A stretch of 57,088 nt of DNA, from assembly GCA_025408425.1 (NCBI GenBank), contig JANXYX010000042.1, forward strand, positions 1 to 57,088, read 5' to 3'. Made by a program: the position numbers and the translations under genes. The DNA comes from Granulicella sp. (lineage in GTDB: Bacteria > Acidobacteriota > Terriglobia > Terriglobales > Acidobacteriaceae). This document shows positions 26,302-36,003 of this stretch, piece after piece (position 1 is the first letter of the stretch; every line of letters starts with the position of its first letter). The notes beneath the pieces are model-generated. The model saw only the letters and a list, made by a program, of their open reading frames with translations, did not search any database and was not told the origin of the DNA.

Positions 26302-28200
26302 AGCGGGATCGCTGACCTCCGAGATTCGATCAAGGAGATGAAGACGTCCTCGAGCGAAAACGGCGCTTGAGTCCATTGGAGAGCACGTACCCCAGCGGTC
26401 TCCAATTCGCTCACGGCTTGCAAACGCTGTTCTTCGCTCTCTGTTACCAGGTGCAGTCGATTGCCAAACAGCGATACTCGAGATGCGCCGAACTTCGCCT
26501 TCAGAACTCTCAGAGCGCGTTCTGAGCGATCAGTTTCGATTTCGTACAACGTCCCACGCATATTTGCCTTTACTTCGCGAGGGGGATCCCTGAGCTATGA
26601 TTTCGCCTGCCACCATAAATCCGAGCCGATTGCACTGCTCGGCCTCCTCGAGGTAATGCGTTACCACCAGGATGCCTGCTCCATGATCGGCGAATGTATT
26701 GATCATGCGCCACATCGCTCGGCGTGCAAGCGGATCAACACCTGACGTCGGCTCATCCAGAAAGATCGCCTCGGGTTCGTGCATCATGGCTGCGCCGAAT
26801 GCGACGCGCTGCTTCCATCCGCCTGGCAATGATTCGGTCAACATCCCCGCTTCGCCCTTCAGTTCTGCTGACTCGAGCACCCATTGCTTACGCTCCTCGC
26901 GGACACTCTCATGTACGCCATACAAGCGGGCGTAGAAATCCAGGTTCTCGCCGATCGTAAGGTCGTCGTAAAGCGAGAACTTCTGTGACATATATCCAAT
27001 GCGCGAGCGCACTTCCGCCCCGCGCAATCCCTTGGATCGCCCTAGCAACATGACGCTGCCGGATGACGGTTCGATCAGTCCGCACATCATCTTGATCGCG
27101 GTCGTTTTTCCCGCCCCATTGGCACCAAGCAAACCGTAGATTTCGCCGTTCCGGATTTCCAACTGGAAATCCTTTACAGCTTGAAATGATCCGAACCGCC
27201 GGTTGAGGTCTTTCGCTCCTATCACGATCTCTCGCTTGTTGAGCGGCGGAGAAAGCTTCGGAAATGCAGGCGTGATGCTCGCTCCACGCATTTGGCGCAG
27301 CACGTTCACGAAAGCATTCTCGAGCGTCGGAGAAGACCGACGGATTTCCTCCACGCGCACATTGTTCGCCTCTGCCCGTTCCCGCAAATCGCGCTCTGCG
27401 GCATCGGGATCCGGTGCCATCACATCTAAACGGTCACCGAATCGCTGCACATCACGCACTTCAGGTGAAGCGGCGAATACTTGCTCTGCGAGGGCTAGAG
27501 GCTCCGCCTGGACCTCGAGCCTCGTTAGTCCCAGCTTTGACCTAAAATGTGCCGGCGAGTCGATGTCGTAGATCTTGCCCCTCTCCATCAATGCCACTCG
27601 ATGACATCGCTCGGCCTCGTCCAAATAAGGGGTTGCAACGATGATGGACATGCCTTCTGTTGCCAGCGAGGTCAAAGCGTCCCAGAAGTCTCGGCGCGTC
27701 ACCGGATCAACACCGGTGGTCGGCTCGTCGAGCAACAAGAGCTTTGGGTCCGATATAAGCGCGCAGCTCAACGCAAGTTTCTGCTTCATGCCGCCGCTCA
27801 GCCTACCCGCGAGGCGGTCCATGAAGGGCGTCAGGTCGAATAGTTTGCAATACCGCTCGCTGCGCGTGGAAAAATCCGAAGGCCCGACTTCGCGCAGACC
27901 TGCGGCGTAATGAAGATTCTCAGCGATGCTTAAGTCCTGGTACAGACTGAATGGCTGAGTTAGATACCCAACACCCGGACGCGCCTTACGGGGCGTAGTG
28001 CCCAGTACCTGGATGTCTCCGCTGCCTTGAACGAGCACTCCGCCGATGATCCGGAATGCAGTGGTCTTCCCTGCACCATCCGCGCCGATGAAACCAAAAA
28101 TCTCCCCTTTTTTCACATCAAAGGTGACGGCATCAAGCGCCTTAAGGGTACCGTAGTTCTTGGCGAGGTCGCGAGCTTCGACGATTGACTCGGTAGCCAT
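26298..28200 (-). pseudogene. double ABC ATPase (YbhF-like), frameshifted near its 3' end
   Basis: ATG 28200 has GGAG eight bases upstream and four bases separate it from the HlyD stop. Domain 1 has Walker A 'GADGAGKTT', signature 'LSGGMKQKLALS' and 'LLLLDEPTTGVDP'; domain 2 has 'GANGAGKTT', 'LPGGWKQRVAFG' and 'IFLDEPTSGVDP'. The first frame stops at 26530, but the expected C-terminal tail (MRGTLYEIETDRSERALRVL...) continues in another frame to 26298. Removing one base from the run of five Gs at 26581-26585 (Cs on the coding strand) restores one frame reading 'GSPREVKANMRGT'. So it is either a sequencing error or a true late frameshift. Confidence 0.8.
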
Positions 28201-28201
28201 A

Positions 28202-29211
28202 TTATTGGCTCCCGAGCTGGATTTCTCCGTCGGCCGGCATTCCTGGCTTAGCAAATCCATAGGCTCCCTTTAAAAGCACCTTCACACCCACCACTTGCTT
28301 TACGCGATCGTCCTTGAAGTAAATATTTTCGGGAGTAAACATACCTGCAGGATCGATCCGGATCACCTCGGCAGGGATAGCCTCTTTGGGATTTGAATCC
28401 AGATATACCTTGGCTTGTTGGCCAACCTTCACTCTACCGATGTCGCCTTCTGGAATGTATCCCCTCAAGTAGAGCTTTTGCATATCAACCATCGTCAAGA
28501 TGGTTTGTCCTGGCTGCACTACGCGGCCCGACTCTGCGGAGCGCGTCTGAATCGTGCCATCGATCGGCGCATTGATCGATAAATCACTAATGTTGGCTTC
28601 AATGCGCCGCAACTCAGCCCGACTGGCTGCCAGACTCGCCTTGGCTGTAGCGATCTGTTCCAGTTGCGCTTTTGACTGCTGAAGCGATGCTTCTGACGCC
28701 AGCACCTGCTTGCGACTCGCTTCCGTAGATGCCTCAGCGATTTTCAACCTCGTTTCCTGCTGATCGGCCGTTTGAGCGGCAACCGCCCCCGTCAGCACCA
28801 GGGGGGATACCGTTTCGCATCCATCTCCGCCTGACGCAACTCGGCTTGCCAACGGATAAGCTCTGCCTGGCTTGTTGCAAGATTTGCTTCGGCCAATGCC
28901 ACGCGCGCCGGAGCGGCCGCTTGAGCTTCGTCGAGTCTACGCTGTGCGTTGATCACATTCGCTACCTGTTGTTCCCGCTCTGCTTCATCCTGCGGGCTCC
29001 AGAGCCTCGCGACAAGTTGGCCAGCTTTTACGGAGTCGCCTTCGCGTGCCGTAATCTCTGTCACTTTTCCGGCTATCTTCGATGAGATGTCCACTGTGTC
29101 GCCGTCGATCCGCCCACTGACAAATAACGCGTCTTTGTTCTCGACCTTCTTAGTGCACGCGATTAGCACGAACAGCAAGACAACTTCAACCACGATCCAG
29201 ATTCGATTCAT
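28202..29211 (-). pseudogene. HlyD-type membrane fusion protein, frameshifted in the middle
   Basis: The N-terminal part (ATG 29211, GAGGAAG before it) begins with a lipoprotein-like 'VLLFVLIACTKK' and has the first biotinyl/lipoyl half 'SSKIAGKVTEITAREGDSVK' and coiled-coil hairpin. That frame ends at 'AKRYPPWC'. The C-terminal part ('LVLTGAVAAQTADQQETRL', second coiled coil, 'IDGTIQTRSAESGRVVQPGQ', beta-barrel) continues in another frame to 28202. Adding one base to the six-G run at 28801-28806 restores 'RYPPLVLTGAVAAQ', a normal HlyD sequence. The protein should bridge the ABC-2 exporter and the TolC partner. Confidence 0.8.
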
Positions 29212-29226
29212 AGCTTCCTCACGCCG

Positions 29227-30555
29227 TCACTTGCGATAAGTCTTCTCCGCCGCGCCAGTTGCTCGTGCGAGATTTGCACGCGCCAGCCCAAGCGTGTACA
29301 TAGCCCGAACGCGTGCATCATCGGCTCGAGAAACGCGGTCCTGCGCGTTCACCACTTCGGTGTTATCCGTAATGCCCTGAGTAAACCGTTGGCGCGCCAA
29401 TTCGACTTCCTCCCGCGACAGCCTCACGTTGGCAGCACTGGTATCGACCTCTTTGAGGGCCCACTCTACACCAGACATCGCAGCCAGCACCTCGGTCTCG
29501 ATCTGTGAACGCAGCTGATCCAGCCCCGCTTGGGCTTCGCGCAACGCGCCTTGCGCCTCCTCGATCTGACCGCGGATGCGCCCGCTTGTGAAGATGGGGA
29601 CGTTGATCGCTCCTTGCAGCCTGTAGGTGTTCATATTGTGGACCGGGGTCTCTCCGCTCTGCCCATCACTGAAGCTGGTCGTCAGCGTGGGTATCCGATA
29701 CGCCTTGACAGACTTGACCTCTGTCTCGGCGGCTTTGACGCTAGCTTCCACAGAGCGATAATCCGCCCGCGAGGCGAGCGCACCTTTGAGTTCGGTATCG
29801 CGATCCAGCTTCGTCTCCATGCCGTAAGCGGCGGCATCGTCCACCTCGAAGTCGGAGGTAATTTTCGCCTGCAGCGCGTTGGCAAGGCTGAACTTCGCAA
29901 CGATGTAGCCCTGCTCGGCCTCCTGCCACTGCTGCTGGAGTATATTCACCTGCTGCAGCGCACGATTCGCCTCCAGTGGAGCGGAAACGCCTTGCTTGAC
30001 TCGATCTTCCGTCAGTCCGTATAGATCATTCGCCAGCTTCGTCTGTTCTGATAGTGCGTTCAGGGACGCCTTCGCTCTAAGCACCTGTAAGTATGCAGCG
30101 ACGACGTCGAGTACGACAATGTCGCGAGCATCGTCCACGAGCAGACGGGAGGCATCCTTCTTTAAGCTAATACTTTTCCACGCCTCTCGGTTCGCGATAT
30201 TAAAAAGATCCAGACTGAGCGACAGGCGGGCGTCCATCGAGCCGAACGGCTCTGACTTTCCTTGAGGCGCTGAGGGAACATTGATACCCAGCCCTGTCAA
30301 ATTCATTGTCAAATAGGCTTGACGAGCGCTCAGATCCAACTGCGGTAAGAGCACAGCACGGGACTGTACATACTTCCCTGATGCCTGCTCCATGCGACTC
30401 TGAGCCGCATGGATGATAGAGCTGTTGGCAAGCGCAATCGTGATTGCCTGGGGTAGTGAGAGTTGGCTAGGTAAGTCCTGTTGATTCACCGCACCCGCTG
30501 CTGTCGAAAGCAGAGAGAGTAGTGTCACCACGAGAAATAGTGGAAGCCGCACCAT
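29227..30555 (-). CDS. TolC-like outer-membrane efflux protein
   Basis: 442 residues with a signal peptide ('FLVVTLLSLLSTAAGA'). Two outer-membrane efflux repeats are visible, the first starting 'SLPQAITIALANSSIIHAAQ' and the second 'LKGALASRADYRSVEASVKA'. Long coiled-coil helices ('LLQQQWQEAEQGYIVAKFSLANAL' area) fit a TolC trimer tunnel. It is first in the leftward efflux operon (TolC, HlyD, ATPase, two permeases, PPK2), 120 bases downstream of a Crp/Fnr-type palindrome. Confidence 0.9.
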   Translation of the reverse strand: MVRLPLFLVVTLLSLLSTAAGAVNQQDLPSQLSLPQAITIALANSSIIHAAQSRMEQASGKYVQSRAVLLPQLDLSARQAYLTMNLTGLGINVPSAPQGKSEPFGSMDARLSLSLDLFNIANREAWKSISLKKDASRLLVDDARDIVVLDVVAAYLQVLRAKASLNALSEQTKLANDLYGLTEDRVKQGVSAPLEANRALQQVNILQQQWQEAEQGYIVAKFSLANALQAKITSDFEVDDAAAYGMETKLDRDTELKGALASRADYRSVEASVKAAETEVKSVKAYRIPTLTTSFSDGQSGETPVHNMNTYRLQGAINVPIFTSGRIRGQIEEAQGALREAQAGLDQLRSQIETEVLAAMSGVEWALKEVDTSAANVRLSREEVELARQRFTQGITDNTEVVNAQDRVSRADDARVRAMYTLGLARANLARATGAAEKTYRK

Positions 30556-30677
30556 ATATCCCGATCTTCTCCAATTGGAGAACTGGTTTTTCGTTTGCGG
30601 CTTGTAGCCATAAGATCGTGTGCAAACGTCAGTTCGGTCAATCTGCGACGACAGTATGCCGCTAAGGGAAGCGCAGC

Positions 30678-30693
30678 AGTGATATACATCACA
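30678..30693. promoter_or_regulatory. Crp/Fnr-type palindrome upstream of the efflux operon
   Basis: AGTGATATACATCACA contains GTGAT-ATAC-ATCAC, a perfect 5-bp-arm inverted repeat that fits GTGA-N6-TCAC. It lies ~123 bases before the TolC start in the region shared with the GH51 gene, so either side could use it. Confidence 0.45.
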
Positions 30694-30808
30694 TTACCTG
30701 TGACGGGCGTCCCTCTGAAAAAACGAGGCGTCGGCGTAGCGATCCCGCCCCAGCCGCCACATTCTAAGTCACTTAGCTAATTCCAACTAAATTTGGGACA
30801 CGCTCTCT

Positions 30809-30831
30809 ACCCGCGATTGGTTTTCGCGGGT
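30809..30831. repeat. 8-bp-arm hairpin in the TolC/GH51 intergenic region
   Basis: ACCCGCGA (30809-30816) pairs with TCGCGGGT (30824-30831) around the 7-base loop TTGGTTT. It is followed by GGGGATTTGTGTG rather than a pure T-run, so it may be a weak terminator or a leader stem. The rest of the 570-base gap between 30555 and 31125 holds only the Crp/Fnr-like site and the small frame at 31005. Confidence 0.45.
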
Positions 30832-31004
30832 GGGGATTTGTGTGTAAATTTTCTGTTCAATTACTGCCGTATAAGTGCTTCTGCAAACAGGTACTTGAGG
30901 CGATCGGGATACAGCAGACCGCACATACGGTCTTAGCTACGGGGTGCGGTAACTGGCCGTGCCCGCATCGCTGTGGAGCAAGCAAGTGCCGTGGAGGAGA
31001 GCAC

Positions 31005-31106
31005 ATGAAGCACGTTGAAAACTCCGAGATGAATTCCTCTCGTGTTGATTCAATGATTCCAGCTGAAAAGGCTCCAGAGCAAAAAGCCTATCGAGCGTGG
31101 GTGTGA
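31005..31106 (+). CDS. candidate small protein, 33 aa, directly upstream of the GH51 gene
   Basis: ATG 31005 has a strong GGAGGAG ribosome site eight bases or less upstream and encodes 'MKHVENSEMNSSRVDSMIP' plus a short tail ending 'AYRAWV'. It ends 18 bases before the GH51 ATG, so it could be a leader peptide for that gene. No membrane segment or known family is seen. The ribosome site is the best support. Confidence 0.35.
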   Translation: MKHVENSEMNSSRVDSMIPAEKAPEQKAYRAWV

Positions 31107-31124
31107 TGGTATATAAACTTCTGA

Positions 31125-32729
31125 ATGAATCGCCGAAACTTTCTTAGGGCCAGCACCTACGCATCCGCAGGACTAATTGTTGGAGTACCTCCAGCCCTTG
31201 CAGCGGATGCCGAGATCGAAATCACAGCCCAGGACACGGGTCCTGAGATCAGTCCCCACCTATACGGCCAATTTATCGAGCATCTTGGTGGCGTCATCTA
31301 CGACGGCATTTGGGTCGGACGAGACTCGAAGATTGCAAATATCGACGGCATCCGTAAGCAGTTCGTCGATGACATGAAGCGCATAGGAACTCCTAACTAT
31401 CGTTGGCCGGGCGGCTGTTTCGCTGATGGCTACCACTGGCGCGATGGAATTGGCGATCCGGCAAAGCGGCCTCGCACGTACAACTATTGGCAGGCAAGCA
31501 TGCCGGAGGGATTCGATCACACTGAGACCAACCGTTTCGGCATTCACGAATTCATGCAATTGTGCCGACTGAGCGGAGCCGAACCTTACCTTGCTGCAAA
31601 CATGGCGTCCGGTTCTCCGCAGGAATTTCATGATTGGGTGTCCTATTGCAACGCTCCTGCTGGCACTGTCTCCCTTGCAGGTGAACGGGCCGCAAACGGC
31701 GATACCAAGCCCTTTGGTGTGCGCTGGTGGGGAGTCGGCAACGAATCGTGGGGATGTGGCGGAGACATGAAGCCTCAGGAGTATGCAACACTGTACCGCC
31801 GTTTTGTCACGCAGTATCCGTCGTATTCCCCCAAGCCGTTTCTCGTCGCGGTGGGTCCGCGCGGGCACTCCAAAGACCTGGATCTCGGATGGACAACGGG
31901 TTTCTTCGAAGCAATGGATGGTCACAAGTCAGCGGTCGATGGCTTGTCGATGCATTTCTATACAGATTTCAGAAACATCCCCGAGAGGATAGCAACCTTT
32001 GACGCGCGAGGTTGGTACGACGTCATTCGAGAGGGTTCACGCATCGAGAGCGTTATCGAGCAGCACTGGGCCGCGATGGGCAAGTATGATACCCAGCACC
32101 ATACCAAGCTGATTGTGGACGAGTGGGGTGTCTGGTATCGGCCGGGTGAGGAGATCGCGCCGACGTACCTGCTGAGTCAGCCGCTGACACTGCGCGATGC
32201 GCTACACACGGCGGTGACATTGGATATTTTCAATAGGCACGCGGATAAGCTCGCGATGGCAAATGTAGCTCAGACGATCAACTGCCTGCATTCTCTTTTT
32301 CTTGCAGAGGGAGACCGTTTTGTACGCACACCCGCCTATTACGTCTTCGAGATGTATCGCAGCCATATGCGATCAAAGTTGGCATTGATGCGAATCCGCT
32401 GTGACGAACTGAAGGTCCCATCGCGCAATGGCGCCGCGATTATGCCTGCGTTGTCTGGTTCGGCGTCGATCAAAGACAAAACGTTAGCTGTAACGATCAC
32501 AAACCCGTCTTTGGACTCACCCGTGGTGGCGAACATTCGATTGACAAACGGCAGTGTCCTCGAAGGGCGCGGGAGTGTGCTGACACATCCAGATATGAAC
32601 GCTCACAACACCTTCGACCGTCCAGATGAAGTGAAGCTTTTGCCACTACCAGTTATTATTCGCGGCAACAGGACAGAGGTCTCAATTCCACCACGCGCGG
32701 TCGTGTTGCTGGAACTTGAGATGGCTTGA
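31125..32729 (+). CDS. alpha-L-arabinofuranosidase, glycoside hydrolase family 51
   Basis: 534 residues, with a Tat-type signal ('NRRNFLRASTYASAG', cleavage near 'ALAADA'). The GH51 barrel shows 'LYGQFIEHLGGVIYDGIW', 'NYRWPGGCFADGYHW', and 'GVRWWGVGNESWGCGG', where Glu207 is the acid/base. The nucleophile is Glu333 in 'LIVDEWGVWYRPG'. The C-terminal beta domain runs from ~residue 420. Family enzymes release arabinose from arabinan or arabinoxylan; export suggests action on outside plant polymers. A TPR and ASPIC/UnbV pair and a TonB receptor follow. Confidence 0.92.
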   Translation: MNRRNFLRASTYASAGLIVGVPPALAADAEIEITAQDTGPEISPHLYGQFIEHLGGVIYDGIWVGRDSKIANIDGIRKQFVDDMKRIGTPNYRWPGGCFADGYHWRDGIGDPAKRPRTYNYWQASMPEGFDHTETNRFGIHEFMQLCRLSGAEPYLAANMASGSPQEFHDWVSYCNAPAGTVSLAGERAANGDTKPFGVRWWGVGNESWGCGGDMKPQEYATLYRRFVTQYPSYSPKPFLVAVGPRGHSKDLDLGWTTGFFEAMDGHKSAVDGLSMHFYTDFRNIPERIATFDARGWYDVIREGSRIESVIEQHWAAMGKYDTQHHTKLIVDEWGVWYRPGEEIAPTYLLSQPLTLRDALHTAVTLDIFNRHADKLAMANVAQTINCLHSLFLAEGDRFVRTPAYYVFEMYRSHMRSKLALMRIRCDELKVPSRNGAAIMPALSGSASIKDKTLAVTITNPSLDSPVVANIRLTNGSVLEGRGSVLTHPDMNAHNTFDRPDEVKLLPLPVIIRGNRTEVSIPPRAVVLLELEMA

Positions 32730-32930
32730 TAACGAGGGTCGAGAAGCTGATCGATCCAGCGTTCCTTGGTCAGGAACCCCAACCGCGGTCAATCACCTGA
32801 TCCAGTCTGCGTCTATGGTGAAGCCTCTAAATAGAGGTCTATAATTGTGCTCGATGAAGGTATGTCCCCGATACACTTACGATGCCGCGGACTCAGCGTG
32901 CTTCTCCCTGGCACGCTTCAAACATGCAAC

Positions 32931-34097
32931 ATGAATACTCGAATTTCAAGGTCGAGGTTCGCGTTGTGGTTGTGGACGATGGTGACAGCTCTTCTGCCTT
33001 TAACTGCGCAGTCGGTGCATGCGGGGGACGCGACAGTTGAGCAAGCCGCAAAGTTGATACAGAGCGGAAGGTTTCACGACGCCGAATTGATATTACGAGA
33101 GCTGGGCCGCGGGCATCCGCGAGAGGCTTCAGTGCACAGCCTCTTGGGCGTGGCGCTATCACAACAGGGTGACCTGGCTGCGGCTGCCGCAGAATATCGC
33201 ACTTCCCTCTCACTGAATCCACATCAACCTGACGTCGTCATTAATTTGGGCATTGCCGAATTCAGACAGGGGCACTTTACTCAGGCGATTCCTGAATTCA
33301 AGACGGCAATGAAGATGAATCCCCAAGAAAGTCGAAGCGGCTTGTTGCTGGGGATGAGCTATTTTGGTCTGCAGCGATATGGGGAGGCGGTTCCTTACCT
33401 GCAAATGGCAAGCAAGAAGGATCCCTCCAACTTAGAGTTACACAATGTGCTCGCCCAAAGCTGCTTGTGGAGCCGGCAATATGACTGTGCTCTAGCCGAG
33501 TTTCAAAGCATTCTTGCCGCAGATCCGAATGCTGTCCAGTCTCATATGCTGCTCGCTGAGGCTCTCGACGGAATGGGAAAGACGGACGAAGCCATCCGGG
33601 AGTTGGAAGCAGTATCCACTATCGCCCCGAATGAACCTGTCCTTCACTTTGAGTTAGGATACCTTCACTACAAAAAGAGAGATTACGACAAGGCTCTTCC
33701 CGAGCTACAGCTAGAGGTCAAGAACAATCCAGGTTACGCACAGGCCTATCTATACCTTGGGGAGATTGCGTTGAATTTGAATGATGATGCTACCGCCGAG
33801 CCGCTGCTGATGAAGGCCATCAAGCTTCAGAGCAAATTACGCGCAGCATACTTCGACCTTGGCGTGATCTACGCGAAGCAGGACAAGAAGCAAGAGGCAC
33901 TTGCCGCGTTCCAGCAGGCCGTCCGGCTTGACCCGACTCAGCCCGACGCTCACTATCGCCTCGGGCGCCTCTATCTGGCACTGGGACAAAAGCAAAAGTC
34001 GCAGGAAGAGTTCGCCAAGACGAAGGCACTGCATAGCAAAACTGAAGAATCCCTGATTGAGAAAGTTTCGGGCGGGACGGCCGATCCACCACGTTAG
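32931..34097 (+). CDS. exported TPR-repeat protein
   Basis: About 388 residues when started at ATG 32931, which puts a signal peptide ('FALWLWTMVTALLPLTAQSVHA') at the N-terminus; upstream ATGs add a Cys/Arg-rich extension. The mature protein is a chain of roughly nine or ten TPR units ('ASVHSLLGVALSQQGDLAAAAAEY...' etc.), with Asn-Pro or Asp-Pro at the helix ends. It is 64 bases before the ASPIC/UnbV gene; such pairs are common in Acidobacteriota and probably form an extracytoplasmic binding module. The partner is unknown. Confidence 0.85.
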   Translation: MNTRISRSRFALWLWTMVTALLPLTAQSVHAGDATVEQAAKLIQSGRFHDAELILRELGRGHPREASVHSLLGVALSQQGDLAAAAAEYRTSLSLNPHQPDVVINLGIAEFRQGHFTQAIPEFKTAMKMNPQESRSGLLLGMSYFGLQRYGEAVPYLQMASKKDPSNLELHNVLAQSCLWSRQYDCALAEFQSILAADPNAVQSHMLLAEALDGMGKTDEAIRELEAVSTIAPNEPVLHFELGYLHYKKRDYDKALPELQLEVKNNPGYAQAYLYLGEIALNLNDDATAEPLLMKAIKLQSKLRAAYFDLGVIYAKQDKKQEALAAFQQAVRLDPTQPDAHYRLGRLYLALGQKQKSQEEFAKTKALHSKTEESLIEKVSGGTADPPR

Positions 34098-34161
34098 AAC
34101 CAGCGTTGCGACTAGAATCCCCATAATCTGTTATGACATTTCGCAGTGTGAATCGAACTCA

Positions 34162-35936
34162 ATGACTGCCCGCAAACCCTCTCTCACTCGTCGCGAATTT
34201 CTCTGGCTGACCTCGGCGTCGACCATAGCGATGTCGCAAGGTGTAACGACTCGCAATCTGAAGCCGCTGCCAAGAGGTAGAGCATCGGGGTCCCTTTCCT
34301 CGCCCGGTTCACAGACATCGGGGCTGAAGCGGGCTTGATTCATCCAGTCATCTATGGGGGCATCAAGCAAAAAAACTACATCGTCGAGACGGTAGGCTGC
34401 GGCGTAGCTTTTCTCGACTACGACAACGATGGATGGATGGATATCTTTGTCCTCTGTGGCACGCGCATGGACTCCCCGGTACCGGGCTCCACTAACCGGC
34501 TCTACAAAAACAACCGCGATGGAACCTTCACCGACGTTACTGAGAAGGCCGGGCTGACGCGTACTGGCTGGGCGAGTAGTGTCACTGTGGCCGACTACAA
34601 CAACGACGGCTTTGACGACATGTTTATCACCTACTACGGCCAGAATGTGCTCTACAGGAACAACGGGGACGGCACCTTTACCGATGTAACCAGGGAGGCG
34701 GGGCTACTGTATGAGGGAAATACTCGATGGGGATCCGGCTGTACCTTCGTTGACTACGACCGCGATGGGCATTTGGATCTTTTCGTAGCCAATTACGTTG
34801 ATCTGCGGTTCGACCACCTCCCAAAGCCTGGGGCGAATCCTTATTGCACCTACAAGGGAGTCCCAGTCAACTGTGGTCCTCGTGGACTGCCGATGCCGCG
34901 AAACTATCTGTACCGAAACCAGGGCGATGGCACATTCCGTGATGTCTCTCAGGAGAGCGGAATAGCGTCGGCGGGACGAACCTATTCGATGACCAGCGTC
35001 GCGGCTGACTTTAGCAACAATGGATGGACTGACATCTATGTAGCGTCCGACTCAACACCAAGCCTCCTCTTTCGGAACAAACACGACCGTACCTTCGTCG
35101 AAGAAGGCGTCGAGCGCGGCGTAGCGTTCAGCGCCGACGGCGTAGAGCAGGCTGGGATGGGAGTGGCCGTCGGCGACTACAACCTCGACGGAAGACTCGA
35201 CATATTCAAAACCCACTTCTCCGATGACACATGTGCACTTTATCGGAATGATGGCGATGCCGGCTTTACAGATGTCACAATCGCCGCAGGATTTGGCGTG
35301 GAGACACGGTATATCAGCTGGGGCACAGGCTTCGCCGACTTCGACAACAACGGCTTGCCGGACCTCGCGGTCGTTACGGGATCCGTCTATCCTGAGGTGG
35401 AAGCCGCCTTCCCCGAATATCCGCTCAAGACGCCCCGGTTCATCTTTCGCAATCTTGGAGGCGGGAAGTTTGAAGAGTTGATAGACGAGGCGGGGCCCGG
35501 AATTGCGGCCCCCCATTGCAGCCGCGGCTGTGCCTTCGGAGACTTCGACAATGACGGTGATGTCGACATGGTGGTCGTCAACCTGAATGAACCGCCTTCA
35601 CTGCTGAGAAACGACGTCTCTGGCGACAACAAATGGCTGAAGGTCTATCTTGTTGGAACCAAATCAAATAGGAGCGCCATTGGATCGCGAGTGGTCCTAC
35701 GGTACGGAGGCAAGATGCAGGCGCAGGCAGTTATGGCGCAGTCCAGCTTCTACTCGGTGAACGACCGACGGCTGCATTTCGGGCTAGGGGACAGTACCCA
35801 TGCCGATCTTGAAATCCACTGGACCAACGGTCTGGTCGAACGTTTCACCAACATCGAGTGCAATCAACTGGTGACGGTCACCGAAGGTAAGGGTATAGCA
35901 AAGTCGGCCTTGCCTAAGCTGAAAACTACGATATAG
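34162..35936 (+). pseudogene. FG-GAP/VCBS and ASPIC/UnbV (CRTAC1-like) protein, frameshifted near its 5' end
   Basis: The signal part (ATG 34162, 'MTARKPSLTRREFLWLTSAS', Tat type) is in one frame and stops at 34338; the body is in another, starting in-frame at 'RFTDIGAEAGLIHPVIYGG'. Adding one G to GGGG at 34287-34290 joins them as 'ASGVPFLARFTDIG'. The body has at least seven Ca-binding D-x-D/N-x-D/N-G repeats ('DYDNDGWMDIF', 'DYNNDGFDDMF', 'DYDRDGHLDLF', 'DFDNDGDVDMV' and others) forming a propeller, and the C-terminal ASPIC/UnbV domain ('SAIGSRVVLRYGGK', 'LHFGLGDS'). It is probably an intact exported protein hidden by a homopolymer error. Confidence 0.8.
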
Positions 35937-35943
35937 GAGATAT

Positions 35944-35983
35944 CAAAAAAATAGAAGGGCGCAGCCAGTGAAGCGCTGCGCCC
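35944..35983 (-). terminator. intrinsic terminator of the second TonB receptor (possibly bidirectional)
   Basis: GGGCGCAGC (35957-35965) pairs with GCTGCGCCC (35975-35983), a 9-bp GC stem with a 9-base loop. On the minus strand it is followed by CTATTTTTTTGAT, a proper T-run, so it ends the leftward receptor gene. It sits between two convergent genes and may also stop the ASPIC/UnbV transcript. Confidence 0.8.
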
Positions 35984-36003
35984 CTCATAGTCAGAGGTAT
36001 GGA

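Noticed and set aside
26570..26600. Programmed ribosomal frameshift in the ABC ATPase
   Set aside because: The run lacks a normal X-XXY-YYZ slippery heptamer in the reading frame and no strong downstream stem was seen; homopolymer error is simpler.
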